The notes under the pieces are model-generated. The model was not told where the DNA came from, searched no databases, and was given only the letters and a program-made list of their open reading frames with translations. A program made the translations under genes and the position numbers. A stretch of DNA of 32,660 nucleotides from Clostridiales bacterium (GTDB taxonomy: Bacteria > Bacillota > Clostridia > Saccharofermentanales > Saccharofermentanaceae), in assembly GCA_017620475.1 (NCBI GenBank), contig JAFZQI010000047.1:1-32660 (forward strand), given 5' to 3'. Every line of letters starts with the position of its first letter. Position 1 is the stretch's first letter. Positions 16,875 to 25,787 of the stretch are shown in pieces.

Positions 16875-19376
16875 TCACTTCTCATTTACGATCGTGGCCG
16901 CGCGGTTCTGGATCGTGTTCAATACATCCTCCAGGCCACGGTCCCCGGCAAAATACGCTGCCGTTTCTTCTTGTATAATCGCGAAAAGCGCCGGATCTCC
17001 GCTGCTTGAGATCGTGACATTTTCAATCAGTTTTCTAACCTCTTCGATGTCTTCCCCGGAAACGCGGTAGTCTAAATACTCCGCCTCTTTGTAGTCATCC
17101 CAGTATATAGTCTCAAAGAAATCATTTCTTCTCTCCATGATTGTCTGACTCTCTTTTTCGAAGGTATCTCTCTTCACGGAAAACGCCTCGGAAGGAATGA
17201 CATTTTCAGGCTCCTCATTCAGGAAAGCCGAAATAAAATCCCAGGCCTGTTCTTTCGCGGTACTCGAAGAAACGATCCCCATGGTTAAAGTCGGGTGTAC
17301 GATCATACCGGTCTTTTCTTTGGAAGGATATCCGAGGAACTCGATCCTTCCCGGACTCATCCCTTTAAAAGCACTGTAGTCATACACAGTACACAGCGTG
17401 CTCTTCCGGGCAAGGAGCCTTCCCTCCAGGAATTTCAATGAGGAAAGATCATACTCATCGGATGCAAAAGCCGACTTCCCGATTCCATAGTCTATCTCGA
17501 AAAAGCCGTATCCTTCATCACTCGGGATCTCATCTTTCCCGTATGTCCTGGACATGGTGAGGATCTTTTTCATATCCTCATTTGTAAAATCGACCTTCTT
17601 GCTCTTATAATCGACAAACTGCGAGAGCGAGGAATTCAGGAAGAGCTCTAGAAGATCCATGCAAGGGGTCGCTTCCAGGAAACTGATCTGCTCCTCCGTA
17701 TTCCGACACGCTTCTTCAAATTCTTCATAGGTCCAGCCACCGGAATAAGGGATCTTCTCGGCATTGACTCCAAGTCCCGAAAGTTCAAACTTCAGTGGAA
17801 TGTGATACAGGTTACCGGATGTTTCACACGCCCGGAAAATGTTGTCGAAATACCCGCTTCTGTCGATCCCGTTCTTTCCGTCCAGATACTGATTCAGATC
17901 CACCATGATCTCATCGTTCCGGAAGGCAATCGAGTCAAACATATTCACGAGAATGTCCGGTCCTTTTCCGGTAAGGGAATCCAGATAGATCGACTGCTCC
18001 AGGGAGATCAGTCCCTCTCCGGGTCTTAATCCTTCCGTATAGTCCACAAACACGATTCGCGCTTTACTCTCCGTATTCCCGGAGTACCGGCTGGCGAAGG
18101 AAAGCAGCTCCGGATATTCGTAAATATGCTCTCCGCCGATCACAAGCATTTTCTTCCCCGCATTCGGATTCTTCTCGGCCCTTTTGAGACGGATCAGATG
18201 CGGGATCACATAACCATAGATTTCTTTCGAGCTATATCCGACCACACTGAATTCATTCTCATTTTTCGGGATGACTTCGGTTTCTCCTCCGATTCCATTA
18301 CCCAGCAGGGAACGATCCACATCGGTATCGTTCCAATTGAATACTTCCTCCAGCGTTCCCTTCACTATATCGTATCGCATACAGCCGCTTGAAGTATTCA
18401 CATATACGCCGTCTCTGGCCGTCCTGATACTATCATATGCCGTTAGGATATCCGCATTGATACCGGGGCCAAGTTCTCCGGTTTTCAGATCTACTTCCTT
18501 GAACTGAATGAGGCCTTCCGTTCCGAATTCCGGCTTAATGGACATCACGTAATATTTCCCGTCCTGAAGAACCAGATCTCCTTCGAGCCGGCGCTCTCCG
18601 TCGGAAATCTTTCCGGTGATTTTTCCGTCAAGGTCCACCATATATATTTCACTGTCTTCGTTTAGAAGGAAGGTTCCGTCATCCAGAATATGGATCTCGA
18701 AGAAATAAAAACTTTCACTACCTGAATTTACAGGTGTGATCCCGATCGTATTTCCGGAAGCATCGAGTTTTTCGATCTGGAAAGAAGGTTCCGCACCTTC
18801 CGGCTGATTAATACCGCCACCTCCGAAAAACATATCCGTGCGTTCAAGAATATACAAATTCCCTTCGCGGTCTTGTGTCATGGAAGAAATGAGTATCGAA
18901 CCATCGAGTTTTTTGATCAGCTTTCCCTGCGCATCAAAGAGTGCCGTTTCATGAACAGAATACTCGTCCGGATCATATGCGAGTTTCTCTCCTCCGTCTT
19001 CCGTATATACGGTCTGTTTTTGAAGTTCGATCGGGATCTTATAACTGATATGATACTCAGCAACGGCGACCTCTCCGGTAAAAACGCAGTGCGGGATCCA
19101 TATGCCTTCCAGTTCTTTTCCCGCATCAAAAGGAATCTGGATCATGTTCGTTTCCGTATAGAAATACGGATCCGAATCCTTTATCACTCTTCCGGCCTGA
19201 TACCGGTTCTCGTCGGTCGTCTTCTTTTTGCATCCGGAGAGAGAAAGCGGGAAAGACATAAAAACCGCAGCGGCCAGCAAACCTGCCGTCGCCTTGAAAG
19301 ATACGATCCGGCGCCCGGATGATGATTTCCGGAAACGGATCTTCTTGCTGCTGCTTAACAAGTAATCGTCTTCCAT
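16875..19376 (-). CDS. propeller/solute-binding fusion lipoprotein (paralogue 4)
   Basis: This 833-aa lipoprotein has a very basic N-terminal region before the signal helix, with lipobox LSLSGC (Cys49). The first half includes a Gly-rich insert (FGGGGINQPEG, about residue 185) not present in the others, and ends in EVFNWNDTDVDRSLL near 345. The solute-binding half includes GKGPDILVNMFDSIAFR, DLNQYLDGKNGIDR, GNLYHIPLKFELSGLGV, GWTYEEFEEACR, KKVDFTNEDMKKIL and the terminal AGDRGLEDVLNTIQNRA. AGGAG lies 10 nt before ATG 19376. It starts 13 bp after paralogue 5. Small substitutions in the otherwise fixed motifs (GNLYHIP for GKLYHIP, FTNED for FQNDE) suggest a different ligand pocket from its neighbours. 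Confidence 0.85.
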   Translation of the reverse strand: MEDDYLLSSSKKIRFRKSSSGRRIVSFKATAGLLAAAVFMSFPLSLSGCKKKTTDENRYQAGRVIKDSDPYFYTETNMIQIPFDAGKELEGIWIPHCVFTGEVAVAEYHISYKIPIELQKQTVYTEDGGEKLAYDPDEYSVHETALFDAQGKLIKKLDGSILISSMTQDREGNLYILERTDMFFGGGGINQPEGAEPSFQIEKLDASGNTIGITPVNSGSESFYFFEIHILDDGTFLLNEDSEIYMVDLDGKITGKISDGERRLEGDLVLQDGKYYVMSIKPEFGTEGLIQFKEVDLKTGELGPGINADILTAYDSIRTARDGVYVNTSSGCMRYDIVKGTLEEVFNWNDTDVDRSLLGNGIGGETEVIPKNENEFSVVGYSSKEIYGYVIPHLIRLKRAEKNPNAGKKMLVIGGEHIYEYPELLSFASRYSGNTESKARIVFVDYTEGLRPGEGLISLEQSIYLDSLTGKGPDILVNMFDSIAFRNDEIMVDLNQYLDGKNGIDRSGYFDNIFRACETSGNLYHIPLKFELSGLGVNAEKIPYSGGWTYEEFEEACRNTEEQISFLEATPCMDLLELFLNSSLSQFVDYKSKKVDFTNEDMKKILTMSRTYGKDEIPSDEGYGFFEIDYGIGKSAFASDEYDLSSLKFLEGRLLARKSTLCTVYDYSAFKGMSPGRIEFLGYPSKEKTGMIVHPTLTMGIVSSSTAKEQAWDFISAFLNEEPENVIPSEAFSVKRDTFEKESQTIMERRNDFFETIYWDDYKEAEYLDYRVSGEDIEEVRKLIENVTISSSGDPALFAIIQEETAAYFAGDRGLEDVLNTIQNRAATIVNEK

Positions 19377-19389
19377 AACCCTTCTTCTC

Positions 19390-21885
19390 CTATACTTCCG
19401 TCACGATGAGGTTTGTGCGGTTCTGGATGTTCGCAAGGATATCCTCCGCCGTCCGGTCTCCGACAAAATATCCCATTGCCTCTTCAGAAATTACGTTAAA
19501 GGCCGCTTCATCCTGGAATATCGCAGTACCGGCATTTCCCACCAGATCCCGGAGCGTATCGATTTCTTCCTTCGAAATCATTACATCATATTTATACAGC
19601 GATTCTATACCATTCTCACTTACCCATTCTTCATACTCTTTATTATTCTTCTCCATTTTCAGCCGGCACTCATTTTCAAACCTCGCCCGGTTCACGGGGA
19701 GCACGATACTGTCGGTACTTTCTTTTTCATATTCAAGATAGGAACGGATCACGTCCCAAGCCAGATCTTTGTTTTTCCCGGAAGAAAGGATACCTAAGGT
19801 ACGTTCAGGAAGGATGGCCATGCCTGTCCCCTCAAAGGAAGGATACCCGAGAAAAGCGGCCTTTCCGGAGAACATTTTATTCTCAACGGCAATATTTTCT
19901 ATGGAAAGGATCTTCACCGGTTCCGCTGCGATCATTCCCGCCTTGATCCTTTCATCGGTATAATTCACATATCTGTAAATGATCGAACCGCTTTCAAGAT
20001 AATCCACATCCACCCGCTCTGCTTCATAGGACGGGATCTCTTTTACGCCATAATCTCTCACCAGATCAAGGATCTTCTTCATCTCGTCATTTTGGAAGTT
20101 CACAGTCTGATCCTGATAGTTCATGAATCTCGACAGGGAAGTTCCCATCATGATCTTCAATAGGTCATTATACATGGTTGTGGGAAGGATATTGATTTCC
20201 TCCGGCAGGTCCTTTGCGATTTGCGAGAACTCATCATAGGTCCAGCCTTTCGTTTGGGAGATGATATCTGTATTCACCGCCATACCCTGAAGGGTGAAAC
20301 TGACCGGGACATGGTACAGTTTCCCATCCCTTTCACATGCGCGGAGCACATTATCGAAGTAAAGACTCCGGTCGATCCCGTTTTCTCCATCTATATATGT
20401 GTTTAAGTCTTCCATGATCCGGCTGTTACGGAATATCTCCATATTACCCATATTGACCAGGATGTCCGGACCCGTTCCGGATAGGATATCAAGATAAAGC
20501 TGTTTCTCTGTATCCGCACTGCTTTCAAAGATATCCCGATCCTCTGTATAGTCAACAATGACAACACGGATCTTTTTGGAAGGATCGGCATTATATTGAT
20601 TGATGAAAGACAGCAGATCCACGTCACCGCTAAGATACATGCCTCCGACCAGGATGTTCTTCTTTCCGGCATGAGGATTCTTCTCTGCCCGGGTCAGATG
20701 GATCAGATACGGACACTCTCTGGGATCATTGAAAGCGACCACATTCAGTTCGTCCCCGCTTACCGGCATGCATCTCACGTTACTGAGTACAGCGCGGTTC
20801 ACGTCTGTATCGTTCCAGTTAAATACTTCATTCATCGAATCTGAATCGAAATCATACTGGAGAAATCCGTTGGCAGAGTTGATAAAAACTCCCTTTCCCG
20901 TCACGATCGGATTATAGTAACCAGACAGCGTGACGGACTCTCTCCCCGCGCCCAGCGCACCGTTCGAAATATTCAGTTCCTTGATCTGGACATTCCATCC
21001 CTTGTCTTCATCATAAGCTGTGGAAAGGACGTAGTATTTCTCCCCAACCAGGAAGGCATTGTCTTCCAGGTCTCTCTCCCGATCTATCACACTGCAGCGT
21101 TTCTCACCGGTGCGGTCATAGATCATCATGAAGCCCTGTTTTGAAATAAGGATCGATCCGTCTTTTAAGATCTGCATCTTGACCGGATCGTAATTCAGCG
21201 ACGGAGTAAACAGATCCAGATCCCTTTTAGACCCCTTCTGTGCCATATCCTCTGCCTCTTCCGCCGGCGTCAGGCCGCGCATACCGGGGATCTCCACCGG
21301 CGCGTCTTCGAGAATGATCTGCTCTTTTAGGTTCCCTTGGGGGTCGATCACGTGGATCTCAATGTTGTTGACCGTATAATTCTCGTCGTGCACATACCCC
21401 AGAAGATACAGATTCTTCTCCTCGTCAGAAGCCGCTCCGTATAGCGTGGAAATCTCATCTCTGCCGATTTCTGTAACGAGTTCTCCCTGCATATTGAAGA
21501 CAGCCTCTTTAACAGGATTGTACTCATCCATATACTCATCGTATTCTTCTAACGTCATCGTTTCGATCGGCTTTCTTAACCGTTTCGGTTTTACGTACTC
21601 GACCGTATAGGAGCAAAGGACACAATCATCCAGGGGCACACAGTAGTTTACCGTGACCCTGTCGAGTTCCTTTGTTTCATCCAAGGGAAAAATAAGCCGG
21701 CTGACCATAGAGTCGAAAAACGGATCCGACTCCTGTATCACTCTTCCGGGAGAGTATCTGTTCTCTTCGGCTTTTTTCTTTTTACATCCAGCGAAAGACA
21801 ATAGAAAGGAAGCAGCCAGTAATCCTGCTGTCACCTTTTGAAAATAGCGTCTGTTATGACTACTCAATAAGTGAACGTTTGCCAT
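19390..21885 (-). CDS. propeller/solute-binding fusion lipoprotein (paralogue 5)
   Basis: This 831-aa lipoprotein is the first gene of the cluster and by eye the most divergent. The lipobox is LSFAGC (Cys34). The propeller-like half carries an extra charged stretch, TPAEEAEDMAQKGSKRD (about 200-217), absent from the others, and ends in EVFNWNDTDVNRAVL near 355. The binding half has SGTGPDILVNMGN, EDLNTYIDGENGIDR, DGKLYHVPVSFTLQGM, GWTYDEFSQIAK, QTVNFQNDEMKKIL, LAWDVIRSYLE and a terminal VGDRTAEDILANIQNRTN. ATG 21885 is chosen because AGGGAG lies 9-12 nt upstream; the in-frame ATG at 21924 has no site. A promoter with an extended -10 (21943-21948) precedes it. Confidence 0.86.
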   Translation of the reverse strand: MANVHLLSSHNRRYFQKVTAGLLAASFLLSFAGCKKKKAEENRYSPGRVIQESDPFFDSMVSRLIFPLDETKELDRVTVNYCVPLDDCVLCSYTVEYVKPKRLRKPIETMTLEEYDEYMDEYNPVKEAVFNMQGELVTEIGRDEISTLYGAASDEEKNLYLLGYVHDENYTVNNIEIHVIDPQGNLKEQIILEDAPVEIPGMRGLTPAEEAEDMAQKGSKRDLDLFTPSLNYDPVKMQILKDGSILISKQGFMMIYDRTGEKRCSVIDRERDLEDNAFLVGEKYYVLSTAYDEDKGWNVQIKELNISNGALGAGRESVTLSGYYNPIVTGKGVFINSANGFLQYDFDSDSMNEVFNWNDTDVNRAVLSNVRCMPVSGDELNVVAFNDPRECPYLIHLTRAEKNPHAGKKNILVGGMYLSGDVDLLSFINQYNADPSKKIRVVIVDYTEDRDIFESSADTEKQLYLDILSGTGPDILVNMGNMEIFRNSRIMEDLNTYIDGENGIDRSLYFDNVLRACERDGKLYHVPVSFTLQGMAVNTDIISQTKGWTYDEFSQIAKDLPEEINILPTTMYNDLLKIMMGTSLSRFMNYQDQTVNFQNDEMKKILDLVRDYGVKEIPSYEAERVDVDYLESGSIIYRYVNYTDERIKAGMIAAEPVKILSIENIAVENKMFSGKAAFLGYPSFEGTGMAILPERTLGILSSGKNKDLAWDVIRSYLEYEKESTDSIVLPVNRARFENECRLKMEKNNKEYEEWVSENGIESLYKYDVMISKEEIDTLRDLVGNAGTAIFQDEAAFNVISEEAMGYFVGDRTAEDILANIQNRTNLIVTEV

Positions 21886-21942
21886 ACCGTTACACTCCCT
21901 GATCCGTGCCTGCGACTTCCCCAAGAGGCACCATCTGACTTC

Positions 21943-21969
21943 ATCATAGCATGGTCAGGATATTGTAAA
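21943..21969 (-). promoter_or_regulatory. promoter of the lipoprotein cluster
   Basis: On the minus strand TATGAT (21948-21943) is preceded by TGC, an extended -10. TTTACA (21969-21964) stands 15 bp upstream as a weak -35 at suboptimal spacing. The leader would be about 50 nt before ATG 21885. Confidence 0.45.
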
Positions 21970-22009
21970 ATGACAATCGCGTCATGTGACAGAATAGTTT
22001 TTATATGCG

Positions 22010-22037
22010 AAAAGGACTGTCGCCAGACAGTCCTTTT
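22010..22037 (-). terminator. terminator after the oxaloacetate decarboxylase operon
   Basis: AAAAGGACTGTC (22010-22021) and GACAGTCCTTTT (22026-22037) form a perfect 12-bp stem with a 4-nt loop. It sits 38 bp after the beta-subunit stop and before the promoter of the lipoprotein cluster, so it separates the two same-strand operons. The symmetrical A/T ends would let it work in both directions. Confidence 0.9.
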
Positions 22038-22074
22038 CAAGTTGCATCTTCTATTGTTTTCTAAACTTCTGCTA

Positions 22075-23253
22075 TCAGCCGAAGAGAGCGAGCAGTGTAC
22101 CTGCGGCTACGGCAGAACCGATAACGCCGGCAACGTTCGGGCCCATGGCGTGCATGAGAAGGAAGTTAGACGGATCTGCCTTCTGGCCTTCGACGTTCGA
22201 AACACGGGCAGCCATCGGAACAGCGGAAACACCTGCGGAACCGATGAGCGGGTTGATCTTGCCGCCGGAAAGGGCGCACATGATACGGCCGATCAGGAGA
22301 CCGCCGAATGTGGAGAATGCGAAAGCGATGAGACCCAAAACGATGATCTTGATCGTATCCAGTGCCAGGAAGTTCTCACCCATGGCTGTCGCACCAACGG
22401 TGGTGCCGAGGAAGATCGTGACGATGTTGCAAAGAGCATTCTGAGCGGTATCGGAAAGACGCTCTGTTACGCCGGACTCCTTAAAGAGGTTACCCAGCAT
22501 CAGCATACCGAGCAGCGGTCCAACAGAAGGCAGGATCAGTGTGCAGACGACGGTAACGATGATCGGGAAGCAAACCTTCTCGACTTTGGATACCGGACGG
22601 GTCTGCTTCATCTTGATCTTTCTGGTCTTCTCGGTGGTCATCAGTTTCATGATCGGCGGCTGGATGATCGGGATCAGAGCCATGTAGGAATACGCCGCGA
22701 TGGCGATCGCCGAGAGAAGCTGCGGAGCAAGTTTTGTTGTCAGGTAAATTGCCGTCGGGCCGTCTGCACCGCCGATGATGGCGATGGAGGAAGCTTCTGC
22801 AGCGGTGAAGCCGAGAAGAGAGGCCATTACGAAAGCGAAGGAAATTCCGAACTGTGCGCCGGCGCCCATGAACAGGGACGACGGACGGGAGATCAGCGGA
22901 CCGAAGTCAGTCATCGCACCGACGGCCATGAAGATCAGGCACGGGAAGATTCCCAATTTTACACCTAAGTAGATGTAATCCAGAAGTCCCGGAGAAACAG
23001 CATCGGTCGTGCCGCCGAGAAGATCCCAGTGCACGTGTCCTTCTGCAAAGATCTCCGCGTGATAGAGACCTGCAATCGGGAGGTTACTCAAAAGCATACC
23101 AAAAGCAATCGGGAGAAGAAGGAGCGGTTCGCACTTTTTGCCGATCGCCATGTAGATCAGTACACCGGCGATCAGGAGCATAACGCCCTGCTGCCAGGTG
23201 ATCGAGTAGATACCACTCGACTCCCATATATTTTTCAATGCATCAATAAACAC
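22075..23253 (-). CDS. oadB: Na+-translocating decarboxylase beta subunit
   Basis: This 392-aa integral membrane protein couples decarboxylation of the carboxybiotin carrier to outward Na+ transport. About nine to eleven hydrophobic segments are visible. Family signatures include GGADGPTAIYLT in the region of the essential membrane Asp, the internal PIIQPPIMKL loop, and the C-terminal GSAGVSAVPMAARV with FLLMHAMGPNVAGVIGSA. The start is GTG 23253 with AGGAGG 9 nt upstream. It is the last gene of the operon, 18 bp after the biotin carrier. The beta subunits of oxaloacetate, glutaconyl-CoA and methylmalonyl-CoA pumps are alike; the alpha subunit in this operon points to oxaloacetate. Confidence 0.95.
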   Translation of the reverse strand: MFIDALKNIWESSGIYSITWQQGVMLLIAGVLIYMAIGKKCEPLLLLPIAFGMLLSNLPIAGLYHAEIFAEGHVHWDLLGGTTDAVSPGLLDYIYLGVKLGIFPCLIFMAVGAMTDFGPLISRPSSLFMGAGAQFGISFAFVMASLLGFTAAEASSIAIIGGADGPTAIYLTTKLAPQLLSAIAIAAYSYMALIPIIQPPIMKLMTTEKTRKIKMKQTRPVSKVEKVCFPIIVTVVCTLILPSVGPLLGMLMLGNLFKESGVTERLSDTAQNALCNIVTIFLGTTVGATAMGENFLALDTIKIIVLGLIAFAFSTFGGLLIGRIMCALSGGKINPLIGSAGVSAVPMAARVSNVEGQKADPSNFLLMHAMGPNVAGVIGSAVAAGTLLALFG

Positions 23254-23271
23254 GGTTTCTTGCCTCCTAAC

Positions 23272-23661
23272 TTAAGAAAGAGTTAAGAGAACGTCGTCGG
23301 TTGCAACCGTCGCGCCCTTGGAGGTCAGGATCTGTCCTACCGTACCTGCGCACGGAGCATAGATCTCATTTTCCATCTTCATAGCTTCGAGAACGACTAC
23401 CAGCTCGCCTTCCTTTACAGCCTGACCGGCGGAAACAAGAATCTTCAGGATCGTACCCGGGAGCGGAGCCTTAACAGGTGTACCGGAGACCGGACCTGCC
23501 GGAGCAGCGGCCGGAGCCGGAGCGGCTGCCGGAGCAGCAGCGGGAGCCGGTGCAGCTGCCGGAGCAGCGGCAACAACAGCTGTTGTCTTCAGAAGGTTAG
23601 CCTTACCCTTCTCTACTTCCACTTCATATACTTTATCGTTAATTGTTACGTTATAAATCAT
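23272..23661 (-). CDS. biotin carrier protein of the decarboxylase pump
   Basis: This 129-aa biotin/lipoyl-attachment protein has a short N-terminal strand region (1-27), an Ala/Pro linker (about 29-58), and a biotinyl domain (60-129) with the attachment lysine Lys95 in EAMKMENEI. It moves CO2 from the alpha-subunit active site to the membrane beta subunit. The Ala-Pro linker is the swinging arm typical of these pumps. AAGGAG lies 10 nt before ATG 23661. It is encoded between gamma and beta, and the alpha subunit here lacks a biotin domain, so this gene supplies it. Confidence 0.95.
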   Translation of the reverse strand: MIYNVTINDKVYEVEVEKGKANLLKTTAVVAAAPAAAPAPAAAPAAAPAPAAAPAGPVSGTPVKAPLPGTILKILVSAGQAVKEGELVVVLEAMKMENEIYAPCAGTVGQILTSKGATVATDDVLLTLS

Positions 23662-23676
23662 TTTGGCGTCTCTCCT

Positions 23677-24057
23677 TTACTTTTCTTCCACCAGCGTAAT
23701 GGACTTGAAAATCAGTTCACTCAGCGGGATACCGGTGTTATCACTTACGATCGCCATGATCATGGCAGCTGTCTTCTCATCACAGCCCTTAAGTTTCAGC
23801 GAACCGGAAGAGAATTCCTCGCCGGAATCTTCCACTACTGAAGGAGCAGCTGCCGGAACCGGAGCATCGACCGGAGCGGTAGCCGGTTTCTTGGAGAAAG
23901 AACTGACGACCATGCCGAAGATGCGGATGCAGACGAAGATGATGAAGAGAACACAGAAAACGATGGCCCAAACGAAAAGGGCTACGCCGAGTGCTTCTCC
24001 GAGCTCATACTGTCTCAGTCCGTCTTCAACAGAAAGCTGAATTAATGCAGGATTCAT
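23677..24057 (-). CDS. decarboxylase pump gamma subunit (OadG-like)
   Basis: This 126-aa small membrane protein has one transmembrane segment (about 22-48: ALGVALFVWAIVFCVLFIIF), an Ala/Pro-rich linker, and a C-terminal cytoplasmic region (LKLKGCDEKTAAMIMAIVSD). In related pumps the gamma subunit anchors alpha to beta and helps assembly. ATG 24057 has AAGGAGG about 10 nt upstream, inside the end of the alpha gene; the in-frame TTG at 24066 would abut that site. It lies 5 bp after the alpha stop. The sequence is poorly conserved, so the call rests on size, topology and operon position. Confidence 0.82.
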   Translation of the reverse strand: MNPALIQLSVEDGLRQYELGEALGVALFVWAIVFCVLFIIFVCIRIFGMVVSSFSKKPATAPVDAPVPAAAPSVVEDSGEEFSSGSLKLKGCDEKTAAMIMAIVSDNTGIPLSELIFKSITLVEEK

Positions 24058-24062
24058 GAAGA

Positions 24063-25445
24063 TCAATCCTCCTTCTTCTCGATCGTGTAATTCACGGTGT
24101 TGGACTCTTTCTCTTCACGTGCTTCAAAGAACTTCTCAGCTACCTGCGGGAAAGCAATGTAAGAGAGAACATCCTCATCAGATCTTGCCTTCTTGCCAAG
24201 CTCAGCCTTTGTCTTTTCAAATGCCGGCTCGAGGGAATCTGCAAATCTGCCCTGAACGAGTTCTTCCGGCGTCCAGCACTTGTCGATGAGTTCCTGAGAA
24301 ACTTCACCCGGTGCACGACCATACTCACCTCTGAGGTAAGCTTTGATTTCCTTGGAAATAGTCTTGTACTTCGTACCTGTAAGTACGTTCTGAACGGCCT
24401 GGTTACCAACCATCTGGGAAAGAGGTGTAACGAGCGGCGGATAACCCATATCCTTACGGACTGCCGGGATCTCAGCGAGTGCATCGTCAAACTTATCCAG
24501 TGCGTTCAGATCCTTGAGGTTCGCGATCATGTTCGAGAGCATACCGCCCGGAACCTGATACTTCAGGATGTCCGCCTTGATACCCATAACTTCCGGATTC
24601 AGTCTGCCTTCGTCGAGGAATTTCTTTCTGATTGGCTTGAAGTAATCCGCGATCTCCTTGAGCAGGTCACGGTTCAGACCGGACTCGTATCCGAACTGGC
24701 CAAGAGCATAATCCATGGACTCTGTTGCCGGCTGGGATGTACCGCCGCCGAAAGTAGAGATTGCACAGTCAATACCATCGCATCCGGCTTCAACTGCCTT
24801 CATCAGAGTCATGGCACCAAGACCGGTGGTGTGGTGTGTATGGAAGAAGATCGGAACCTGAACCGCGCCCTTCAGAGCTTTTACGAGATCGTAAGCTTCC
24901 TTCGGGCTGCAGATACCGGCCATATCCTTGATGGCGATGGAGTCAACACCCATCTTCTCGAGTTCTTTACCCATCTCAACATATTTCTCAATAGTATGTA
25001 CAGGAGAGGTCGTGTAGCAGATGCAGCCCTGTGCATGCTTGCCGCACTTCTTTACTTCGTCGATGCAGACTTCGATGTTACGGAAATCGTTGAGTGCGTC
25101 GAAGATACGGAAGATGTCCATACCGTTCTCAGCAGCCTTGCGGCAGAAGAGTCTTACCACATCATCCGGATAATGCTTGTAGCCGAGGATATTCTGGCCA
25201 CGAATGAGCATCTGCAGAGGAGTCTTCTTGCAAACTGCCTTGATCTTTCTCAGTCTCTCCCACGGATCTTCATCGAGGTAACGCAGGCAGGAATCAAATG
25301 TCGCGCCTCCCCAGCACTCCAGCGAGTAGTAACCCGCATCGTCCAGTGTCTGCAGAATGCCTTCGAAATCCGAAAACGGCATTCTGGTTGCGATCAACGA
25401 CTGGTTCGCATCACGCAGTACGGTCTCAGTAATGTTTACTTTCAT
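24063..25445 (-). CDS. oadA: oxaloacetate decarboxylase alpha subunit
   Basis: This 460-aa carboxyltransferase subunit removes the carboxyl group of oxaloacetate and loads it on biotin. The HMGL-like TIM barrel begins ETVLRDANQSLIATRM and has ECWGGATFD, FHTHHTTG with metal-binding histidines, and GCDGIDCAISTFGGGTSQP. The PYC_OADA domain follows (DLLKEIADYFKP, LRGEYGRAPGEV). It lacks the C-terminal biotin domain found in longer OadA proteins; that domain is the separate protein at 23272-23661. RDANQS replaces the commoner RDAHQS. AAGGAG precedes ATG 25445. It is first in the order alpha-gamma-carrier-beta. Pyruvate carboxylase subunit B is excluded by the adjoining beta and gamma subunits. Confidence 0.94.
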   Translation of the reverse strand: MKVNITETVLRDANQSLIATRMPFSDFEGILQTLDDAGYYSLECWGGATFDSCLRYLDEDPWERLRKIKAVCKKTPLQMLIRGQNILGYKHYPDDVVRLFCRKAAENGMDIFRIFDALNDFRNIEVCIDEVKKCGKHAQGCICYTTSPVHTIEKYVEMGKELEKMGVDSIAIKDMAGICSPKEAYDLVKALKGAVQVPIFFHTHHTTGLGAMTLMKAVEAGCDGIDCAISTFGGGTSQPATESMDYALGQFGYESGLNRDLLKEIADYFKPIRKKFLDEGRLNPEVMGIKADILKYQVPGGMLSNMIANLKDLNALDKFDDALAEIPAVRKDMGYPPLVTPLSQMVGNQAVQNVLTGTKYKTISKEIKAYLRGEYGRAPGEVSQELIDKCWTPEELVQGRFADSLEPAFEKTKAELGKKARSDEDVLSYIAFPQVAEKFFEAREEKESNTVNYTIEKKED

Positions 25446-25491
25446 ACGATGAGCCTCTCCTTATGTCTTATTTTTTTGAAAACTATTTTAG

Positions 25492-25522
25492 GGAAAAGGG
25501 TGTTAGAAACCCAACTTTTTCC
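25492..25522 (-). promoter_or_regulatory. hairpin at the 5' end of the oad transcript
   Basis: On the minus strand GGAAAA pairs with TTTTCC (outer stem, 25522-25517 with 25497-25492) and GGGT pairs with ACCC inside it. The first base coincides with the transcription start expected 7 nt after the -10 box. A hairpin at +1 can protect the mRNA 5' end; this is inferred. Confidence 0.4.
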
Positions 25523-25528
25523 GTATAC

Positions 25529-25557
25529 AGTATATAGGAAATAATATGCCAATACAA
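25529..25557 (-). promoter_or_regulatory. promoter of the oad operon
   Basis: On the minus strand TTGTAT (25557-25552) and TATACT (25534-25529) are separated by exactly 17 bp. This is a good sigma-A-type promoter about 85 bp upstream of the oadA start. Confidence 0.7.
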
Positions 25558-25704
25558 GTACAAAACTATCAAAAAAATTGGCTCTTTACGACATCCTTGG
25601 GAACGATGATTTGCATGTACATCACTACACGCCATATGTTCTGTGAAGGGTCCCTGACGTGTTCCATCTTGAGGGTATTTTGCTAACAAAACATTGACAC
25701 TTTA

Positions 25705-25750
25705 CCACATGTGATAGCGTGCCCTTGCCACATTGGGATAGCGTGTCTTG
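25705..25750. repeat. imperfect 23-bp tandem direct repeat
   Basis: Two abutting copies (25705-25727 and 25728-25750) both begin CCACAT, share GATAGCGTG and end in CTTG, with a one-base shift inside. TTGACA occurs just before the first copy (25694-25699) without a matching -10. Function unknown. Confidence 0.5.
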
Positions 25751-25787
25751 TTTCACTTTCAGAATAAGCAGGCACGGCCATCGTTAA

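Noticed and set aside
9299..21885. conventional sugar ABC transporter operon
   Set aside because: No permease or ATPase gene is present, and the proteins are twice the normal binding-protein length.
22075..25445. methylmalonyl-CoA or glutaconyl-CoA decarboxylase operon
   Set aside because: The alpha subunit is of the HMGL-like oxaloacetate/pyruvate carboxyltransferase type, not the CoA-ester carboxyltransferase type.
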